Of a DNA stretch of 30,303 nucleotides, positions 6,790 through 15,579 are shown one piece after another. The translations under genes and the position numbers were made by a program. The DNA is from DATGIQ01 sp035295665 (lineage in GTDB: Bacteria; Planctomycetota; Planctomycetia; Gemmatales; Gemmataceae), in the NCBI GenBank assembly GCA_035295665.1, contig DATGIQ010000101.1, positions 1 through 30,303 on the forward strand. The letters are read 5' to 3'. Position 1 is the stretch's first letter; the number at the start of each line of letters is the position of its first letter. The notes under the pieces were generated by a model. It was not told the origin of the DNA, ran no database searches, and saw only the letters and a list, made by a program, of their open reading frames with translations.

Positions 6790-9771
6790 TCAGGGTAAAG
6801 GCACCTGCTCGGGGCTCTGGAGGTAAGCGATCAGATCTCGAACTTCGTCTTCTTTGAGCTTGGTCAACAGCCCCTCCGGCATCATGGATTGAGACGACTT
6901 CTGTCGCTCCTCCACTTCGCTGGCCGGCACAAACAGCACTTCTTTTTCCGTCTGGACCTTCAGCACCTTGTCCACGTCCGACTTGATAATCCCGGCGATG
7001 ACCCGGCCGTCCTTCAACGTCACCACGGTCACTTGATAGTCCGAGGGAACCAGAGCACTGGGATCGAGAATGTTTTCAAGCAGGTAATCGAGATTCCTGC
7101 GCTGAGAACCGGTCAGCTCGGGGCCAACTAGACCGCCCTGGCCGAAAAGGGTGTGACAGGAGGCGCAGGTCTGTTGAAAGATGAGCCGGCCGCGCGCGCG
7201 GTTCGCCTGCATCAGGTACTGGGAAGTTAGGAGTGCCTTGTATTTCGCCATCTGCTCCCGCTTGTCCGCAGAAGCCGGCCGGACCGCTCCCCAGAGCTTC
7301 GTAATCTGCTCGTTGACGGCCTTGTCCCGGAGGGCCTGCATTTGCCGCACCGTAAAGGCGGAGACATCGCTGCGGGGCACCTGCTTCTTGTCGATGGCAG
7401 TGAGGAGCGCCACCGCATAGGCCGGGCGGGATGCCAGGGTGTTGATGGCGTCGGTTTTCTCCTCCGCGGTGAGCGATGGATAAGCAGCGAGCACCAGCCG
7501 CGGGGTCGCAGCATCGGCATAGCCGGCCAGGGCTCTCAAAGCCGCCCCCCGAAGCGAGCTACCAACGCCCTGTTGTCCCACGGTGGAGGGGAGGCGATTG
7601 CTCACGAGTTCTTGGAGCACGGGCACCAGGGCGGCGTCCTTCTTGTGCGCCAACGCTTGCAGGACCTTGAGACGGGTAGTGGCGGCCGCGGACGGGTCGG
7701 TCACCAGCTTTCGCAGCGCTGTCACAACTTCCTGGTCGTCAAAAAGTACAGCCAGCAACATCGCTTGCTCGCGCACACCGATGTTGGGACTGGCAGCTAA
7801 CTTTCGGTACACTGCGTGCCAGCCGTCCGGCATCGCCACCTGCCGGCGACCGAGAAATGCATCCTGGATGCCGTGCAGCATGTCGAGTTGTACCGCCACG
7901 TCCGATTCGCCAAGCCGCCGCACCAAAAACGGCAAGCCTGGCGGCAGGATGGCGAGCCGGCGGGCGATGTACTCGCCAACCAGGGGAATCTTTGCTTCGG
8001 CGATCAGGCCCCCGAAGCGATTGGGATCGGCAGCGGCGAGTGGTTCGATGCCGTACCAGTCCATGAGCGGTAAGTTAGCGTCGGTGCGGTCTTCGCCGTG
8101 CCGGATCAGGGCACCGGCGATGCTCCAGCGATGCCCGGCCGCGAGCCGCTGTAAGCCGGACGCCAGTGACAGCCGGACCAGCGGCGAACGGTCCGTCGCC
8201 GCCAGGCTTGCCAATTTGGCCAGCAGCGCGTCCGAACGTTGACACTGTTCGAGCAGAAGGCGAATGGCCCAGCCGCGCAGATACTCGCTCGGATGGTCGA
8301 GCAACCCGGTCAGCAGGTGCTCGTCCGCACCGCCCGTCACGTACAGCGCCCACAGGGCTCGCAGTTGCCGGGTGATGTCGGCCTGTTCGTGCAGCATCTT
8401 CCGCAGTCCGGCGTGCGTCCCTTCGGCCAGCTTCCCGGCCGCGGCGCGTTCCTGGAGCACGCGGCGTGCATGCCGGACGTGCCAATCATTGGGGTGTAGT
8501 TGAAGACGAACCAGCTCATCATCTCTGAGCCTGGCCACGTCACCGTGCCAGGGTTTCGGCTTGCCATAGACGACTTTGAAAATGCGGCCATTGGTGCGGT
8601 CCACCGTGACATAGTTGTGACATTCGCCAGTGTCGGTCCAATCGCTGATGAACACGCCGCCGTCGGGCCCGTACTGGATGGCCAAGCCCCGGAACCAGGG
8701 ATCGTTCGCCAACAGGAAATCCTTGGCATGGTGGGCGACATAACCGGAACCCTGTCGCTCCAAGGTATCGTGGTTCACGCGGTTGCCGTGCAGGTTGCAG
8801 GTGAATAGGCCATTGCGAAAATTTGTGGGCCAATTGTCACCCAGGTAAACCATGGCCCCGACATGGGCATGGCCACCGCCGGCCACATCGTGCGCCCCCT
8901 TGCCGCTGCGCGATTCGGTCCAGTGCCCGCCGCCCCAGTGGATATGGTCGGCGCAGCTCTCCAGGAGTCCATAGCTGTACGGGTTGACGTCCTGGCCATA
9001 CATTCGCTGAAAATGAGCGCCGGGGATGACATGCCACAAGTGTTTGATCACGCAGTTGGTAATGAATGCCTCGCCGTAGTCGTCGAAATCGAGGCCCCAA
9101 GGATTCGTGGTGCCGTTGGCAACGACTTCAAAAACTTGCCGGGTCGGATGATATCGCCACACGCCGCAGTTGAGGAAGACACGCTGCGCATCGGGTGTAC
9201 CAGGCTTGCCGACCTTCGAGTTCGACTGGATGCCATTGCAGCCGTAGAGCCAGCCGTCCGGCCCCCAGGTGAGGCTGTTGAAGACGTTGTGTTGTGCCTT
9301 CTGGATGTTCCAGCCGTCCAGGACGACGACCGGCGGGCCGTCCGGCTTATCGTCTCCGTCGCGGTCGGGGATGAAGATAAGGTTCGGGGTGCTGCACAGC
9401 CAGACGCCGCCAAAGCCGAGGGCAATGCCCGAGAGGTTTGCCCCTTTGTCGTAAAAGATGGTGCGGCGATCGAAATAGCCATCGCCGTCGGTATCTTCGA
9501 AGATCACAACGCGGTCACGTCCTTCCCGAGCGGTGGTCCAGTTGGGATACGACAGGCATTCGACCACCCAAAGCCGGCCCCGATCATCGAAGGTGAACGC
9601 AATCGGCTGCACCACGTCGGGCTCACCGGCGAAGAGCGTCGCCTGGAAGCCCTCGGGCAACGTCATCCGGTGAGCCGCCTCCTTGGGTGGGAGGGGCGCG
9701 TCGGCGGGGTGGGCCGTCGCCGCACCCAGGAGGATCGTGAGAGTGACGAAGCCGAGCGTATGGGAAGGCAT
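6790..9771 (-). CDS. PVC-type membrane-bound dehydrogenase with HEAT repeats and C-terminal cytochrome c
   Basis: The chosen start is ATG 9771, preceded by GGAG and followed by a signal peptide ending near TAHPADAP, giving 993 residues. The frame stays open upstream to beyond 10200, but that extension crosses a promoter and lacks a signal sequence. The first half is the PVC dehydrogenase beta-propeller (PEGFQATLFAGEPDVVQPIA, DDRGRLWVVECLSYPNW, VVIFEDTDGDGYFDRRT). The middle (about 500-830) is helical HEAT-like repeats. The end carries one heme-c site, CASCH at 869-873 (QQTCASCHTLFGQGGLVGPE), with Met973 or Met974 as likely axial ligand. Proteins of this build are abundant in planctomycetes and are thought to oxidise sugars or similar compounds in the periplasm, passing electrons to the attached heme; the substrate is unknown. 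First gene of an operon with the beta-propeller gene. Confidence 0.88.
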   Translation of the reverse strand: MPSHTLGFVTLTILLGAATAHPADAPLPPKEAAHRMTLPEGFQATLFAGEPDVVQPIAFTFDDRGRLWVVECLSYPNWTTAREGRDRVVIFEDTDGDGYFDRRTIFYDKGANLSGIALGFGGVWLCSTPNLIFIPDRDGDDKPDGPPVVVLDGWNIQKAQHNVFNSLTWGPDGWLYGCNGIQSNSKVGKPGTPDAQRVFLNCGVWRYHPTRQVFEVVANGTTNPWGLDFDDYGEAFITNCVIKHLWHVIPGAHFQRMYGQDVNPYSYGLLESCADHIHWGGGHWTESRSGKGAHDVAGGGHAHVGAMVYLGDNWPTNFRNGLFTCNLHGNRVNHDTLERQGSGYVAHHAKDFLLANDPWFRGLAIQYGPDGGVFISDWTDTGECHNYVTVDRTNGRIFKVVYGKPKPWHGDVARLRDDELVRLQLHPNDWHVRHARRVLQERAAAGKLAEGTHAGLRKMLHEQADITRQLRALWALYVTGGADEHLLTGLLDHPSEYLRGWAIRLLLEQCQRSDALLAKLASLAATDRSPLVRLSLASGLQRLAAGHRWSIAGALIRHGEDRTDANLPLMDWYGIEPLAAADPNRFGGLIAEAKIPLVGEYIARRLAILPPGLPFLVRRLGESDVAVQLDMLHGIQDAFLGRRQVAMPDGWHAVYRKLAASPNIGVREQAMLLAVLFDDQEVVTALRKLVTDPSAAATTRLKVLQALAHKKDAALVPVLQELVSNRLPSTVGQQGVGSSLRGAALRALAGYADAATPRLVLAAYPSLTAEEKTDAINTLASRPAYAVALLTAIDKKQVPRSDVSAFTVRQMQALRDKAVNEQITKLWGAVRPASADKREQMAKYKALLTSQYLMQANRARGRLIFQQTCASCHTLFGQGGLVGPELTGSQRRNLDYLLENILDPSALVPSDYQVTVVTLKDGRVIAGIIKSDVDKVLKVQTEKEVLFVPASEVEERQKSSQSMMPEGLLTKLKEDEVRDLIAYLQSPEQVPLP

Positions 9772-9827
9772 GCATGTCTCCGGAGCGAGCAGGGAGGAAT
9801 CAACCGATCTTCGCAGCGAGGATGGTC

Positions 9828-9842
9828 TATCCTGCAAGGATA
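9828..9842. repeat. Operator-like inverted repeat
   Basis: TATCCT-GCA-AGGATA is a perfect six-base inverted repeat, 16 bases upstream of the -35 of the rightward promoter at 9859-9887 and 57 bases upstream of the leftward PVC gene start. It could be a regulator site for either direction. No regulator gene is nearby. Confidence 0.3.
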
Positions 9843-9858
9843 CCAAGGCGGCCGTCAT

Positions 9859-9887
9859 TTGACACGGCCAGGGAACGGGCCTAGAGT
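9859..9887 (+). promoter_or_regulatory. Sigma-70-type promoter for the small membrane peptide gene
   Basis: A perfect TTGACA (9859-9864) and TAGAGT (9882-9887, four of six) are separated by exactly 17 bases. Transcription would start near 9894, leaving an 80-base leader before the small reading frame at 9977. Among the better promoters in the window. Confidence 0.55.
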
Positions 9888-9976
9888 TTGGATGGTTGTC
9901 CCTCCTTGTCGCCGTCCCGTCTGGCATGCAGCCGACCATCGCCCCAGATCTTTGATGCCCCGGAAGGGAGAAGCTC

Positions 9977-10060
9977 GTGTCCTCAACCGTGCTGGCGCTG
10001 TACTTGCTGCTGATCGTGGTCCTCGTCTGCTGGCTGACATCCGACGACCGGGCCCACTGA
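9977..10060 (+). CDS. 27-residue single-span membrane peptide
   Basis: GTG at 9977 is preceded by the strong ribosome-binding stretch GGAAGGGAG (9962-9970), and the frame ends at TGA 10058-10060. The peptide starts VSSTVLALYLLLIVVLVCWL and ends in a charged tail TSDDRAH, so it is one hydrophobic helix of about 18 residues with a short acidic/basic tail. A consensus promoter lies upstream. Small membrane peptides of this form often ride on larger membrane complexes (KdpF and CydX are examples of the size class), but no such complex is encoded beside it and no homology is claimed. It sits in the divergent gap before the oppositely oriented methyltransferase. The support is ribosome site, hydrophobicity and promoter, not family recognition. 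Confidence 0.5.
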   Translation: MSSTVLALYLLLIVVLVCWLTSDDRAH

Positions 10061-10114
10061 CCGCTCGAATTTCGGCTTTTGTGTTTCCGCGCTGGACATG
10101 GGCCGCGCTCTTGT

Positions 10115-10966
10115 TCAGCTTCGGATTCCCTCAGCCCAGGAGACTGCCAACCACATCGCCGCATCGGGCCGCTGCTTCCAGGCGCGCAGAGCGCAGATCC
10201 CATCCTCCAGGTACGATTCGTCAATGAACCCGGCGGCGATGCAGATTTTCCGGGCTCCTTTAAGGAGGCCGATCAGGTTTTCCACCAACGGATCGAAGGC
10301 GGGATGGCCAGCGCAGCTCCCAAAGAAGATCCAGGTATTGCGTGTCGGTTTCGCTCCGGCCAAGTGCAGCAGCGAAACCAACCGATGTCCAATGTACGGA
10401 TCGTTTCCCAACCGGTCATAGGTGCGGATATACGCTTGCCAGAGCGGCCCGAATCCCGGGGGCTCCGGCCACAGACGCATTACATCATGATTATCGTCTT
10501 CCAGGATGACCCGGCCGCCCGGCCGAACAGCCCGGACCATAGCGTGCACCACCTGGAGCGGATCCGGCACGTGTTCCAGCAAAAACCGCGTATGGGCGAC
10601 ATCGAAAGTCCCCCATTCCTCTTCGCGCACCGGCAGGGCAAGGGCATCTCCCTGCCGCAATTCAACGAGCTGGTCCTCGCCGGCTGCTTTGGCCTGGCGC
10701 ACCGCTTCCGCCAGCTGCTCGCTGCTGCGTTCAATGCCCACAACCCGACTGCCTGGGCCAGCCGCACGCGCCATGGCGCGGCTCAGCTGGGCCAGACCGC
10801 TACCCACATCGAGAATCTTCTCGCCACCGCGGAGCTGTAGTTCGCGGAGCGAGGCCTCATTCAACAGGTCGTTCAAGATGGATAGACGCCGCTGCTCATC
10901 GGGATCGGTCCCGTGCAAATACTGCGCGATGGCCGGTTCCTGAATCTTGGAATTGGAAGTCGTGAT
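10115..10966 (-). CDS. Class I SAM-dependent methyltransferase, probable non-AUG start
   Basis: The protein has the Rossmann-fold methyltransferase layout. Motif I is ILDVGSGLAQLSRAMA, the acidic ribose-binding end of strand 2 is VVGIERS, motif II/III is GDALALP, the central strand reads FDVAHTRFLLEHVPDP, and RAVRPGGRVILEDDNHD follows. The substrate is unknown. The first ordinary initiation codon is TTG 10918, with no ribosome site. The frame reads convincingly further upstream (QEPAIAQYLHGTDPDEQRRL) as far as AGAAGGAGG, an excellent ribosome site at 10980-10972, and five bases after it the in-frame codon is ATC (10966-10964). No ATG, GTG or TTG lies in that frame between. I therefore place the start at the ATC, giving 283 residues. 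The P1 peptidase gene ends 44 bases upstream on the same strand. Confidence 0.8.
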   Translation of the reverse strand: MTTSNSKIQEPAIAQYLHGTDPDEQRRLSILNDLLNEASLRELQLRGGEKILDVGSGLAQLSRAMARAAGPGSRVVGIERSSEQLAEAVRQAKAAGEDQLVELRQGDALALPVREEEWGTFDVAHTRFLLEHVPDPLQVVHAMVRAVRPGGRVILEDDNHDVMRLWPEPPGFGPLWQAYIRTYDRLGNDPYIGHRLVSLLHLAGAKPTRNTWIFFGSCAGHPAFDPLVENLIGLLKGARKICIAAGFIDESYLEDGICALRAWKQRPDAAMWLAVSWAEGIRS

Positions 10967-11010
10967 CGTCGCCTCCTTCTGGGGAGATCCGTGAGGGGCC
11001 TGGCGGTCCG

Positions 11011-12249
11011 CTATTGCTTGCCCGGTGCTGCCAGACGCTGGTACTTTTTCATCACTTCCCGAAGCCGATCATGGGGCAGGGCGACGGCCTGGTGGTTGTC
11101 CGCGCCCGTCATCGTTTCGGCCGCCACCAGGGCGTTGATGATCGCCTCTTCGGTCGCCCACATGGTCAACGAAAACAGCGCGGTCATGCGGTCATTGGTG
11201 AGCATCTGCACCGCAGCCGTGCCATTCGCCGGCTTGGCGGCCCCGGCGTTGGCAGTCGAAAACGCCAGGAAGATGTCTCCCGAGCTGTTCCCCGCAGCAG
11301 CCCCGGTCCGGGCAACCCCCAGGGCGGCCCGCCGTGCGATCCGCTTGAGCTGGTGAGAGAGCAGCGGTGCATCCGTAGCGATCAGGATGATGATCGACCC
11401 ACGCTCGTCCTGGGGCGTGGAAAGCATCCCCACGGTCGCGGGCATCTGGTCGGCAATCTCGTGGCCCACGGGAACGCCGGCGATCTGGAGCTGCTGCCGG
11501 CTGCCGTGGTTGGCCTGCACGAGCACTCCCACGGTATAGCCCCCGAGTTTTTCCGGCAAGGTCCGCGAGGCAGTTCCGGTGCCCCCCTTGAACCCGTAGC
11601 AGATCATCCCCGTCCCCCCGCCCACATTTCCCTCAGCGATGGGCCCGGTCTGCGCATTGTCCAGCGCTTCCCAGACATGGCGTTCCTTGACGTGGAACCC
11701 GTTACTGTCATTGAGGAAGCCATCCCAGGTCTCGGCGACCACCGGGAGGGCCCAGGGTTGAAAGAGCTGCTGGTGCTTGACCTGCCAGGCCACGACCGCA
11801 TCCCGGACGACGCCCACACTGTGAGTGTTGGTGATCAGGACCGGTCCCTCCAAGAACCCGGATTCTTCGACCCAGGTTGTCCCGGTCATTTCGCCGTTGC
11901 CGTTGAGCGCAAACCAACCGGCGAACACCGGATCGTGCGATTGTTTGCCGCGCGGCAGGATAGCCGTCACGCCGGTCCGAACCGGACCCGTCCCGACCTG
12001 GAGTTTTCCTTCGCCAGCGATGAGCGTGGTGTAGCCAACTTCGACACCCTTGACATCGGTGATGGCGTTGAGTGGCCCGGGTGTCCCCTCAAAGGGAATG
12101 CCGAGATCGCGGGCCCGCGGTTTGGCTTGCCCCGGTTTGGGGTTGTCCGCAGCAACCAACGGGCCAGCCTCTAACGTGGAGAGCAGGATCAAAAGCAACA
12201 CCAGGGCCAAGGAAACGATCGGACCACACAGCGGGGATAGACGCATCAC
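11011..12249 (-). CDS. P1 family (DmpA/BapA-like) peptidase, exported
   Basis: A 412-residue protein with a signal peptide (hydrophobic 11-25, then a likely cleavage around residues 28-34) followed by the family opening RARDLGIPFEGTPGPLNAIT. Other family marks are VRTGVTAILPRG, LEGPVLITNTHSVG, the glycine-rich GNVGGGTGMICYGFKGGTGT and NSSGDIFLAFSTAN. These proteins fold like N-terminal-nucleophile hydrolases and cut themselves before a serine; the likely site is Gly284-Ser285 in DERGSIIILIATDAPL. Known members are L-aminopeptidase/D-amidase-esterases and beta-peptidyl aminopeptidases; most lack a signal peptide, so export is notable. The start is GTG 12249 or ATG 12246, both served by AGGAG. 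Probably co-transcribed with the downstream methyltransferase. Confidence 0.88.
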   Translation of the reverse strand: MMRLSPLCGPIVSLALVLLLILLSTLEAGPLVAADNPKPGQAKPRARDLGIPFEGTPGPLNAITDVKGVEVGYTTLIAGEGKLQVGTGPVRTGVTAILPRGKQSHDPVFAGWFALNGNGEMTGTTWVEESGFLEGPVLITNTHSVGVVRDAVVAWQVKHQQLFQPWALPVVAETWDGFLNDSNGFHVKERHVWEALDNAQTGPIAEGNVGGGTGMICYGFKGGTGTASRTLPEKLGGYTVGVLVQANHGSRQQLQIAGVPVGHEIADQMPATVGMLSTPQDERGSIIILIATDAPLLSHQLKRIARRAALGVARTGAAAGNSSGDIFLAFSTANAGAAKPANGTAAVQMLTNDRMTALFSLTMWATEEAIINALVAAETMTGADNHQAVALPHDRLREVMKKYQRLAAPGKQ

Positions 12250-12311
12250 AGCAATCTCCTTGATCCGAGCTGGCTTGTCTTCACCATTTCCTCACGAAGG
12301 CTGCGGGCTAT

Positions 12312-12317
12312 TATAAT
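12312..12317 (+). promoter_or_regulatory. Candidate -10 element (TATAAT) for the O-antigen ligase-like gene
   Basis: A perfect TATAAT lies 24 bases before the TTG at 12341, in the divergent gap with the P1 peptidase gene. No matching -35 with 16-18 base spacing is present (best is TTTCCT at 19). Low confidence. Confidence 0.3.
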
Positions 12318-12340
12318 GAGTGCCAGCGTAATGCTGCGGC

Positions 12341-14824
12341 TTGCGCGGCGAGCACCTGAAGGAAGATGCCGGATTCGGCTGCACACGAGCCGGAAGGAAT
12401 TCGCCAACGGGCAAACGCAAAAGGTCAAAGACCGTTCCCCTCACACCGCCACCGGCCAACGCGAGCCGTCGACCAGAGGTGCTGCGCCGAATTCTGTTGG
12501 CCCTCATCACCGCGCTGATTGTCGCTCGGCCGGTGGTGCTGGGTGAAGATCCCGGTCTACTCAATCGACTCACCAGCGCCTGGAGCCTCCTGTTTGCCTT
12601 GCTTTGGTTCGCGGCCGCGGTGGGCTGGGCCGCCTGGCGGGCGTGGTCCGGACAGACAAGCTGGCGGGGAAGTGCGGTTGAGGCAGGGCTCCTGGTCCTG
12701 GCTGCCCTGATGTGGGGCAGTGTCGTCGGGGCCGCCCAGTACAAGCATCCGGCCGTCTTGGTCGCCTCAGAATGGGTTGCGGTGCTGGTGGCCTTTTGCC
12801 TGGTGCGACAGCTCGCCCGGACACCCGGCGACAACCAGGGTTTGCTCGCAGCAATCCTGGCCAGCGGCGTCAGCATCTCGGCCTTTGCGATTTATCAGTA
12901 CACGATTGAGTTTCCGGAGCTGCGCCGAACCTATGGCGGGGATCTCGGCGCCCTTCTCGAAGCGATGGCGGCACAAAACCTGGTCGCCAATCCGCGTCTC
13001 CTTCAGCAGCGGCTCTTTGAAAACAATGTATTTGCCACCTATGCGCATCCCAACTCCTTGGCTGGTTATCTCGCTCTCCTGTTCCCCCTCGCCATCGCCT
13101 GGACCGCCGCCGCAAGACGCAACCGACCAAACGAACCGCGGAAGCCGGTCCCGTTTTTCCTTGCCGGGGCCTGCACGCTCGTGGTCGGACTCGCCCTTTG
13201 GCTGACCCACAGCCGGGGCGCTATTCTGGGCACGCTCCTTGTGGCAACCGTGATCCTGGCAGCCTTTAGCCGGACGTTTCTCACCGTGCACAAGGCGGCC
13301 TGCCTGGCGGGCCTGATGCTCCTGTTGGTGTTCGCCGTGGGCATTTCCCGAACGGAGTGGGCGACGAGCGGCCTGGCGAAATTCTGGGACTCCTCGGCAA
13401 AACGCAATGACTACTGGATTGCGACCTGGGCCATGATTCGTCATCATCCCTGGCTGGGAGTTGGTCCAGGGAATTTTGGCCGGCTCTACCCGAGCTACAT
13501 GCTGCCGCGGGCCTTCGAACAGATCAAGGACCCGCACAATTTCGTTCTGGAAATCTGGGCGACCGCGGGCGTGTTCGCTCTCATTGCCTTACTGATCACG
13601 CTGGGCAGTTTTTTCCGGCGAACCTGGCCGGTGCTGCGCAGCCTCGGCTCCGTAAGCGGCACCGAGCTGGGCGGGGCTCCCCGCGGCGGCCCGTGGATAC
13701 GCTGGGAATTCTGTGTAGGCGGCATGGTTGGCCTGGTCCTGGGTTTCGTGCTCCGGGCTCTGGGCCAATCCCCCGATGAGATTTTGCTCGAAGGCGTCTA
13801 CTCCGCCGGCCGTTCGCTCATCTGGTTCGCGGCCTTTGCGTTGTTCGATCGGATCCCCTGGACTGGAAATTCTCGGCCGCTCGCCCTGGCTGCGGGCGTG
13901 GCCGCATTGCTGCTCAACCTGCTGGTCTCCGGCGGCATCGCGATGCCGAGCGTGGCCCAGCCCTTGTGGGTCATGGCTGCCTTGGTCCTCAATTCCCTCG
14001 ATTCTCCTTCTCCTATGACCGGACGTGCTGGCTGGTTGCCGCGGATGCTTCCTCTTCCTCTGTTAGGTGGAATGGGACTGGCGTATTTCCTGCTCTTGTT
14101 CGTTCCGGTGGTCAGCTGTGGCACGGCTCTCTCCGCGGCGCGGCATTATTACCCGGTCTGGCAGATTGAGGTTTTGCCCCGCTGGCGTGGCCTGATAAAT
14201 GAGGAAACCTGCTCCGTCGCCCGTGTATTCGCTGGCTGCACCGCCGGGCCCTTGCATCCGCTGCCGACGCTCAGCCAATCCATACGGGCACACGCCAAAC
14301 TCCAGCGAGAAAAAGCCGAGATGAACTTTGCGGCCGACCGGTTCTTGAAGACGAGGATCCTCGAGCCGCTGCACCGCGCCGTCGAGGCGGATCCCGTCAA
14401 CTCCACCGCCTGGCTCGAGTTGGCGGAGTGGTATGGAGAAGAATTCAAGATCAGCCCCGCACCGGAACTAGCGATCGCCCACGCCCTCCACTGTGCGCAA
14501 CAGGCCGAGCTTGTCGATCCTGATAACAAGGATCCCCACCTGTTCACGTACAACCTGCATGTCCAGATCGCCCACCGCTTTCCTCAGCGCGAAAAAGAGG
14601 AGTACGGGCAAGCGGCAACCGCGATGCGCGCCGCCGTGGAGCGCGATCTCACGAATTCCCGGCTCCGGTACCAGCTCGCAGAAGCACTCTTCAGCGCAGA
14701 CCTTTCGGTCGATGGACGCCGGCATGCGAAGGCGGCCCTGGAACTGGACGAGCAATCGACCAAACCGGAACGGGAACTTACGGCCACCCAGCGCGAACAA
14801 ATCCGTACGTGGCTCAATCCCTGA
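12341..14824 (+). CDS. O-antigen ligase-like (Wzy/WaaL type) membrane protein with C-terminal TPR region
   Basis: A polytopic inner-membrane protein of about 827 residues with some 12 hydrophobic spans. The family core is at YATYAHPNSLAGYLALLFPL, then THSRGAILGTLL, and the large periplasmic loop with YWIATWAMIRHHPWLGVGPG and KDPHNFVLEIWATAGVF. Proteins of this family polymerise or ligate lipid-linked glycans on the outer face of the membrane. After the last span, the tail from about residue 660 holds TPR-like helices (LHRAVEADPVNSTAWLELAE, then MRAAVERDLTNSRLRYQLAE), which could recruit partners. The start is uncertain: TTG 12341 has no clear ribosome site, and the first 45 residues are basic and not typical; a later GTG near 12479 just before the first span is possible. 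No other glycan synthesis gene is next to it. Confidence 0.8.
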   Translation: MRGEHLKEDAGFGCTRAGRNSPTGKRKRSKTVPLTPPPANASRRPEVLRRILLALITALIVARPVVLGEDPGLLNRLTSAWSLLFALLWFAAAVGWAAWRAWSGQTSWRGSAVEAGLLVLAALMWGSVVGAAQYKHPAVLVASEWVAVLVAFCLVRQLARTPGDNQGLLAAILASGVSISAFAIYQYTIEFPELRRTYGGDLGALLEAMAAQNLVANPRLLQQRLFENNVFATYAHPNSLAGYLALLFPLAIAWTAAARRNRPNEPRKPVPFFLAGACTLVVGLALWLTHSRGAILGTLLVATVILAAFSRTFLTVHKAACLAGLMLLLVFAVGISRTEWATSGLAKFWDSSAKRNDYWIATWAMIRHHPWLGVGPGNFGRLYPSYMLPRAFEQIKDPHNFVLEIWATAGVFALIALLITLGSFFRRTWPVLRSLGSVSGTELGGAPRGGPWIRWEFCVGGMVGLVLGFVLRALGQSPDEILLEGVYSAGRSLIWFAAFALFDRIPWTGNSRPLALAAGVAALLLNLLVSGGIAMPSVAQPLWVMAALVLNSLDSPSPMTGRAGWLPRMLPLPLLGGMGLAYFLLLFVPVVSCGTALSAARHYYPVWQIEVLPRWRGLINEETCSVARVFAGCTAGPLHPLPTLSQSIRAHAKLQREKAEMNFAADRFLKTRILEPLHRAVEADPVNSTAWLELAEWYGEEFKISPAPELAIAHALHCAQQAELVDPDNKDPHLFTYNLHVQIAHRFPQREKEEYGQAATAMRAAVERDLTNSRLRYQLAEALFSADLSVDGRRHAKAALELDEQSTKPERELTATQREQIRTWLNP

Positions 14825-14928
14825 GCCGACGGAAGTGTCCACTCCCAATGCTTCCCCTCGCCTGACGAAACCGGTTCCGAAACCGCTTCTCGGGCCTGCC
14901 GGAACCTCATCCGTTTCAGACGTTTAGG

Positions 14929-15025
14929 TATAATAACGGTTGATAACCACACCGATAGTGACGGAAAATACCAGAAAATTAGCAAGAAATGCTTGACTGG
15001 TATATGTACTTATATACACTATACG
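14929..15025 (+). promoter_or_regulatory. AT-rich control region with two inverted repeats, upstream of an unknown gene
   Basis: This stretch is far richer in A+T than its surroundings. It holds a TATAAT (14929-14934), the inverted repeat GGTT-GAT-AACC (14938-14948), a TTGACT -35-like hexamer (14993-14998) and the inverted repeat GTATAT-GTACTT-ATATAC (15000-15017) that overlaps the promoter spacer, with TATACG at 15020-15025. No pair of hexamers has ideal spacing, so the exact promoter is unresolved. The repeats are placed like operators. The remaining gap from 14825 to 14928 shows nothing recognisable. Confidence 0.4.
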
Positions 15026-15095
15026 GTAGAGAAGTGAAAAGGGCTGGAATCGCTTGAATCGTCTTGAATCACCGACTGAGAACGGAGCAGGCAAC

Positions 15096-15533
15096 ATGGA
15101 AAGCTGGCGGAAAGTCTGGCGGGAAGGACTGGAAAGTCAAATCTCCACGAGCGGGCTTTTGGCGCTGCGGCGGGCATTGCTGAATGATGATGCCCGGCTC
15201 CTGCAAGGGGCGACGACCTCGCCGCCGCCCCTTCAGTGCGTGCAGGATTGGCCGGTCGAGGCCGCATGCGGTTTGGGCTACTGTGGCTGGCAGGGAGACG
15301 GCTTGGCCACGGTTGGCGAAGTCGAAGAGTTCTTCGCCAATGTTTGTTTTGAAGCAGATCAACGGCTGGGTGAGCCGGCTGCTTGCCGTTGGTTCCTTAA
15401 CTGGTTTGATGAGACCCCCCGTGAAGAAATGCGCCAGCAACTCCTCCCCGAGATCAATCGATCGCTGGCCCACCGGTTGGCGAAGGATGGCACGATCTCG
15501 GCTCAAGATACCGACGATACGGAGGCCGCCTGA
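15096..15533 (+). CDS. Conserved-looking hypothetical protein, 145 residues
   Basis: The start ATG 15096 is chosen because GGAGCAGG precedes it; a frame opening 42 bases earlier has no ribosome site. The product has no signal peptide or membrane span. It has an N-terminal amphipathic helix (ESWRKVWREGLESQISTSGL), a loop ending in CGLGYCGWQGDG, and an acidic C-terminal half with EEFFANVCFEADQRLG and ACRWFLNWFDETPREEM, ending in an acidic tail. I do not recognise the family. The zinc-ribbon gene starts 46 bases downstream on the same strand, so the two are probably co-transcribed from the AT-rich control region upstream. Confidence 0.65.
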   Translation: MESWRKVWREGLESQISTSGLLALRRALLNDDARLLQGATTSPPPLQCVQDWPVEAACGLGYCGWQGDGLATVGEVEEFFANVCFEADQRLGEPAACRWFLNWFDETPREEMRQQLLPEINRSLAHRLAKDGTISAQDTDDTEAA

Positions 15534-15579
15534 GCGGTCTTTTCCCTTTCGCCCTTGGCATTGGCTACGGAGATTGGTC

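Noticed and set aside
9772..10224. N-terminal extension of the PVC dehydrogenase to a start near 10224
   Set aside because: The signal peptide begins at ATG 9771 with its own ribosome site; the extension has no domain and crosses a good rightward promoter and the small membrane peptide gene.
8863..10227. 454-codon open frame on the plus strand over the PVC gene start
   Set aside because: Shadow of the PVC dehydrogenase coding strand; no ribosome site and no domain.
11014..12174. 386-codon open frame on the plus strand
   Set aside because: Antisense to the P1 peptidase gene; no motif.
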